Assembly: GCA_031546715.1 (NCBI GenBank)
Contig: JAVBKA010000182.1
Location: 1 to 10,123, forward strand
From: JAVBKA01 sp031546715
Lineage (GTDB): Bacteria > Bacillota > Clostridia > Oscillospirales > UBA929
Reading direction: 5' to 3'
Length of the DNA: 10,123 nucleotides
Below, one piece after another: positions 7,140-10,123 of this stretch (its first letter is position 1; every line of letters starts with the position of its first letter). The notes beneath the pieces are model-generated. The model was not told the origin of the DNA, ran no database searches, and saw nothing but the letters and a program-made list of their open reading frames with translations. A program made the translations under genes and the position numbers.

Positions 7140-7170
7140 CAAACGCCGCAGACAAAGTCTGCGGCGTTTG
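7140..7170. terminator. Strong hairpin, likely bidirectional terminator
   Basis: CAAACGCCGCAGAC (7140-7153) and GTCTGCGGCGTTTG (7157-7170) form a perfect 14-bp GC-rich stem with a 3-nt AAA loop. It lies 38 bases after the SurA_N-like stop and 27 bases past the stop of the convergent SLH gene, so it can serve both. The - strand has TATTTTAT shortly beyond the stem; the + side has only TTTG at the stem edge. Confidence 0.85.
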
Positions 7171-7196
7171 TCACAAAATCCCATCAATACTAAATA

Positions 7197-9740
7197 CTAA
7201 TTAATCTTCCAATAGCCCGAGCGGTTGATATACACCACCTCGGCAATATTCAGGCTACCAACTTTAACTACCGCATTAAAGTATCCTTTCCTGACATTTT
7301 GTTCAAGAAACGGTGTCAGTGAATCAAATTCCAGCTTATAGCCCTCTGTGCCGTCAATCATGTAGACCTGTGTTTTGCTTGACAGCAGGCATGTGCCGAC
7401 GAAGTAATCGCCGAAGTCGCCGTCTGCGTACGCGTCGGTAATTGTGAAGCCTGTGGTGGAGGCTTTGGAGAGATAGCCTCCGTAAAAATCACCGGACATG
7501 TAGGAGTTTGGGGTTTTTACGTCCCGTATCATGCTTGCGGAAAACTTCCATCTGCCTTCTACCACGTCAATATTTTCAACGTACATACCAGGCTTAAAGA
7601 AGACCAAGAAACCTACGCCTGCCGTACCTGTGGCGAAAACCTGCTGGGTTTTAGTGCCGTCAAAAACGAAGAATCTGATAACAGAGGAGGAGTTGTCCTT
7701 CGGGTCAATCATAAGTGTTGCTTCGCCCACAATTAAGCCGGTCATGGTTGCGGTGGACACGGTGGGTCCTACATTGGTTTCATGAGCGGACATGACGACG
7801 ATGGTGTCGTTACTCAGTGCGGTGGTAGTCAAAAACGCATTGGCTTTGACCGGAGCTGACTGACCAAAGGATGGTATTTCAGACTTTTTATAAGCGTGCC
7901 ATGTTTTTTGAGTATCCTGTAAAAAGACAATTGTATTGTCAGTGACGTTTCTCGGAGTAACGCCGATATACATCTGATATGGTAGCCCCGAATCGTAGCT
8001 TGCAACAGTGTTTTTAGCGTTTGCGGTAGTGAGATTAACGGTTTTAGAATTGACATATTTCATGCTCACGAGGGTGTTTGCAGTGACATTCGAGGTGCTG
8101 GGGGCTGCGCCGTCAATGGTGTTCACTCGCAATGTGGCTGTTGAGCCGTTTTGACGGAGAACGTTAATATTAAGGCCCGCAGGAGACGCCGCAGGGGCGG
8201 TACTTGTAATAACTGCGTAGGTAACCACCTCGGTATCAATGTCGTAATCAGACGGCTTCATTGAAATAAGCTGATTACCAAGGGCGAGGAAGCTGAAGTT
8301 TCCAAGACCAACAAGTCGCATGGCAAAGGCGAAGCCTGTAACATTGGAAAAAGTTGCCCTGGTATACGTTACGCCGTTAATAACCACCTCCTGCAGGTAT
8401 GTCCGACCTCGGCTTACAGTACCTGTTACCACCTGCGGAGGTTGGACGACGTAACTGTTGCCGACCTTTTCGCAGATTACAAAACGGTTATTCATTAGAT
8501 GCTCGGAGCCTAGCATAACACTATCCAAGGTTGTCGTTAGAATGGTACTGCTGTCAACCTCGCTGGTCAGCGTGAAGTATTCGCCGTTGGAGGAGGAGTT
8601 ACCGCAGACGAGAGTCGTCAACAGTGCGACCCGCACCTTGCCCTGCAAATCCATCACCACTCTGTAGCTTCCCGAAAGCGGGAATGCCACGGCGCGATAA
8701 TTTACGAATACGGGAGCAGTGCCGATATTGACTAATTGTCCGCCCTCGTTGTACCATTGACCGTTATATGTCCACGTTTCCACAGAGTTGTTGTCTGTTT
8801 CTATTAAGTCGTGAACCTGAGTGTTTACGGTGCCGTCGGCGTTGGTTTTGACGTAGAAGCGGACTTCCTTGCCAAGCAATTGTAGCCTGTCTAACAAGGT
8901 GCTGTCCTTGGGGGCGGAAAATGGGAACACTGAGCCGCTGATTTGCATTTTATCCAAGGGTTGGATTTTTCGGTTTGGGTCGATGGACGCCATTTCGTTT
9001 GCAAGCACAACTCCTGTTGTAATGCTGTACCCAAACTTACCCTTCATCCAAGTATCAGCGGACATTACACGGAGGTTTTTACTATCATAGGAGGTTATGT
9101 ATTTGCTGTCCATTGCGTAGTAACACAGGACGGCAATTTCACCGCGGGTGATATATTTCGGGTCTTTAAAGGGCAGCTTTCGGATAAGATTAAGGCTGTT
9201 GGCGATTCGCAAAATGTCGGTTTCATAGGTTTTGACGGTAACGCCCTCTTTGTCGTTTTTACTGCCGAGGACGTTTATCAAAATTTGAAAGGCATGGGTG
9301 CGGCTGATTCTTTGATTGGGACCAAAAGTCTCCGCAGTGAGACCGCCGATTATACCAAGCTCAGTCCCCCACGCTATGTACGGATAAAACCATTCCTTAG
9401 GTGTATCCGTAAATTTTAGCTTTCCGGCGGTCTTGTAAGCCTCCTGCTTGTCAACAGGCATGGATTGACCATTAACGAAGGCATACATCATAGTTACAAA
9501 AACAGCTCTTGTAACCATATCGCCATCGTCCATGTACTCGTTTTTGCCAATCATGTCAAACTCAACGGCTTGACGCAGTGCGTTGAGATAAACCGACTCA
9601 AAGCCGATATATTTATATGAATTACCAACCATTTTTGCATAGTCGGGATAGGCGGGAAGGGGTTTTGCTGAGGCGGCAATGGTAAAGAGCATAACAAGGG
9701 CAATCATAATCGACACATGCCGCATAAATTTTTTAGTCAT
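7197..9740 (-). CDS. Secreted SLH-domain surface protein
   Basis: An 847-residue protein held at the cell wall by SLH domains, which bind pyruvylated secondary wall polymer. Residues 1-25 are a signal peptide ending in IAASA. Three SLH repeats follow. Repeat 1 is at about 43-92 (FESVYLNALRQAVEFDMIG, then MVTRAVFVTMMYAF). Repeat 2 is at about 108-160 (LKFTDTPKEWFYPYIAWGTE, GIIGG, then ISRTHAFQILINVLG). A shorter repeat 3 is at about 175-212 (LPFKDPKYITRGEIAVLCYY). The remaining 630 or so residues are strand-rich, Thr/Ser/Asn/Val-rich, with few charged clusters and no enzyme motif I recognise; this resembles a stacked beta-domain surface protein. The start is ATG 9740 with GGAGG ten bases upstream (9751-9755); the longer reading to 9848 enters the next gene. 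It could be an S-layer component or a surface adhesin-like protein. Convergent with the SurA_N-like gene. Confidence 0.92.
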   Translation of the reverse strand: MTKKFMRHVSIMIALVMLFTIAASAKPLPAYPDYAKMVGNSYKYIGFESVYLNALRQAVEFDMIGKNEYMDDGDMVTRAVFVTMMYAFVNGQSMPVDKQEAYKTAGKLKFTDTPKEWFYPYIAWGTELGIIGGLTAETFGPNQRISRTHAFQILINVLGSKNDKEGVTVKTYETDILRIANSLNLIRKLPFKDPKYITRGEIAVLCYYAMDSKYITSYDSKNLRVMSADTWMKGKFGYSITTGVVLANEMASIDPNRKIQPLDKMQISGSVFPFSAPKDSTLLDRLQLLGKEVRFYVKTNADGTVNTQVHDLIETDNNSVETWTYNGQWYNEGGQLVNIGTAPVFVNYRAVAFPLSGSYRVVMDLQGKVRVALLTTLVCGNSSSNGEYFTLTSEVDSSTILTTTLDSVMLGSEHLMNNRFVICEKVGNSYVVQPPQVVTGTVSRGRTYLQEVVINGVTYTRATFSNVTGFAFAMRLVGLGNFSFLALGNQLISMKPSDYDIDTEVVTYAVITSTAPAASPAGLNINVLRQNGSTATLRVNTIDGAAPSTSNVTANTLVSMKYVNSKTVNLTTANAKNTVASYDSGLPYQMYIGVTPRNVTDNTIVFLQDTQKTWHAYKKSEIPSFGQSAPVKANAFLTTTALSNDTIVVMSAHETNVGPTVSTATMTGLIVGEATLMIDPKDNSSSVIRFFVFDGTKTQQVFATGTAGVGFLVFFKPGMYVENIDVVEGRWKFSASMIRDVKTPNSYMSGDFYGGYLSKASTTGFTITDAYADGDFGDYFVGTCLLSSKTQVYMIDGTEGYKLEFDSLTPFLEQNVRKGYFNAVVKVGSLNIAEVVYINRSGYWKIN

Positions 9741-9756
9741 AACGTAAAATCCTCCG

Positions 9757-9776
9757 TACTCTGCTGCAAGAGAGTA
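9757..9776 (-). repeat. Small inverted repeat next to the SLH gene's RBS
   Basis: TACTCT (9757-9762) and AGAGTA (9771-9776) are 6-bp inverted arms around an 8-nt loop, immediately upstream of the GGAGG on the - strand. It could form a leader hairpin affecting translation or mRNA stability, but the stem is short. Confidence 0.2.
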
Positions 9777-9816
9777 AATCAAGCATGTTTTCACTATCGG
9801 TTTAATCCGCGCGCAC

Positions 9817-10123
9817 CTAATTATCTCTTGCAAATAATGCTTCTGCAAGTTTATATGAGCTTTTTCTCAGTATAGCATATAAAATTGCATTTAGCAAAAT
9901 AAGAATACCGCATAATAGTTGAAAATTTACAGCATCTTGCAGGAAAATCGCCAAAAGCACTGAGGGAACGAGGGAAATAATGCCTGTTAGCATTCCCCAG
10001 AGAGAATTTAAGTTTTGCTTCATTGCCTCCGCTTCACTGTTCCACTTTAGCTTGGGTGAAAGAAGGTCAGGGATTCCGGCGGCATCTGTTGAAACAAGGG
10101 CGGCGGAAACTGCAACTAAAAGT
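9817..10123 (-). CDS. C-terminal part of a polytopic membrane protein, possibly an ABC exporter permease
   Basis: The frame is open to the right edge, showing the last 101 residues of a gene whose start lies outside the window. An internal ATG at 10023 has a GGAGG only two bases away, and the residues before it read as real protein, so I do not take it as the start. The sequence has a hydrophobic beginning, then DAAGIPDLLSPKLKWNSEAE, then two hydrophobic segments (LWGMLTGIISLVPSVLLAIF and LCGILILLNAILYAIL) and a charged tail ending FARDN. From memory, a 'D-L-x-x-P-K-L-x-W-x-x-E-x-E-A' stretch before the last helices recalls a family of putative ABC-2-type exporter permeases of Bacillota. That assignment rests on memory of the motif and could be wrong; the membrane topology is clearer. 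It ends 76 bp before the SLH gene, same strand. Confidence 0.7.
   Translation of the reverse strand, partial: LLVAVSAALVSTDAAGIPDLLSPKLKWNSEAEAMKQNLNSLWGMLTGIISLVPSVLLAIFLQDAVNFQLLCGILILLNAILYAILRKSSYKLAEALFARDN
9820..9848 (-). promoter_or_regulatory. Candidate promoter of the SLH gene, proximal
   Basis: The - strand has TTGCAG (9843-9848), a 17-bp spacer and GATAAT (9820-9825), the -10 lying against the stop of the upstream gene. The -10 is good, the -35 poor. A start near 9813 would leave a leader of about 73 nt. Confidence 0.35.
9869..9897 (-). promoter_or_regulatory. Candidate promoter of the SLH gene, distal, extended -10
   Basis: The - strand has TTGCTA (9892-9897), a 17-bp spacer and TATACT (9869-9874) preceded by TGC, an extended -10. 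It lies inside the 3' end of the membrane protein gene, where these bases also encode its last hydrophobic segment, so coincidence is possible. No better promoter lies between the two genes. Confidence 0.4.

Noticed and set aside
6710..7174. - strand open frame of 154 codons
   Set aside because: It is antisense to the SurA_N-like gene and starts inside the terminator hairpin; Cys/Phe-rich translation of a shadow type.
8943..9419. + strand open frame of 158 codons
   Set aside because: It is antisense to the SLH repeats, which are clearly the coding strand.
9827..9849. CTTGCA / TGCAAG inverted repeat
   Set aside because: It lies in the coding 3' end of the membrane protein gene, with short 6-bp arms and an 11-nt loop; no independent support.
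1..10123. CRISPR array, tRNA, rRNA, insertion sequence or defence genes
   Set aside because: Read on both strands, no regularly spaced repeats, cloverleaf, transposase or nuclease motifs were seen; the content is ordinary envelope and sensing genes.

Overview
The window looks like chromosomal DNA from a low-to-moderate GC Gram-positive anaerobe of the Clostridia type (Bacillota). The evidence is strong GGAGG ribosome binding sites, near-consensus sigma-A promoters, an S-layer-homology (SLH) surface protein, a copper-amine-oxidase-N-like 'stalk' protein, and membrane-anchored extracytoplasmic proteins. I see no phage, transposon, CRISPR, rRNA or tRNA signature. This is an inference from style and domain content, not a species identification.

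Layout, left to right. Positions 3-56 may hold the 3' end of a + strand gene. A hairpin (111-144) separates it from a - strand secreted protein with two stalk-type repeats (163-1028), whose signal peptide is split from the body by an apparent one-base frameshift. Next, also on -, is a CHASE3/HAMP methyl-accepting chemotaxis protein (1126-2904), with a 12-bp hairpin after its stop. A 278-bp region with clear divergent sigma-A promoters separates it from a + strand TetR-family regulator (3183-3908). A - strand multi-membrane-segment protein (4050-4800) follows, with an apparent frameshift in a run of seven A's near its C-terminus. A second divergent promoter region leads to a + strand gene pair: a membrane-anchored beta-propeller-like protein (4933-6396) and a membrane-anchored SurA_N-like protein lacking a PPIase domain (6410-7102). 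A strong 14-bp hairpin (7140-7170) lies between that pair and a convergent - strand gene for an 847-residue SLH protein (7197-9740). At the right edge is the C-terminal part of a - strand polytopic membrane protein, possibly an ABC exporter permease.

Working together: nearly every product acts at the envelope (sensing, anchoring, folding or transport), so this is best described as a cell-surface gene neighbourhood rather than a pathway. The likeliest functional units are the 5-6 gene pair (overlapping stop and RBS, probably translationally coupled) and the divergent MCP/TetR pair. I did not find convincing evidence of an undescribed defence, mobile or biosynthetic system. The most checkable anomalies are the two frameshifts at homopolymers, which may be real or may be sequencing errors.
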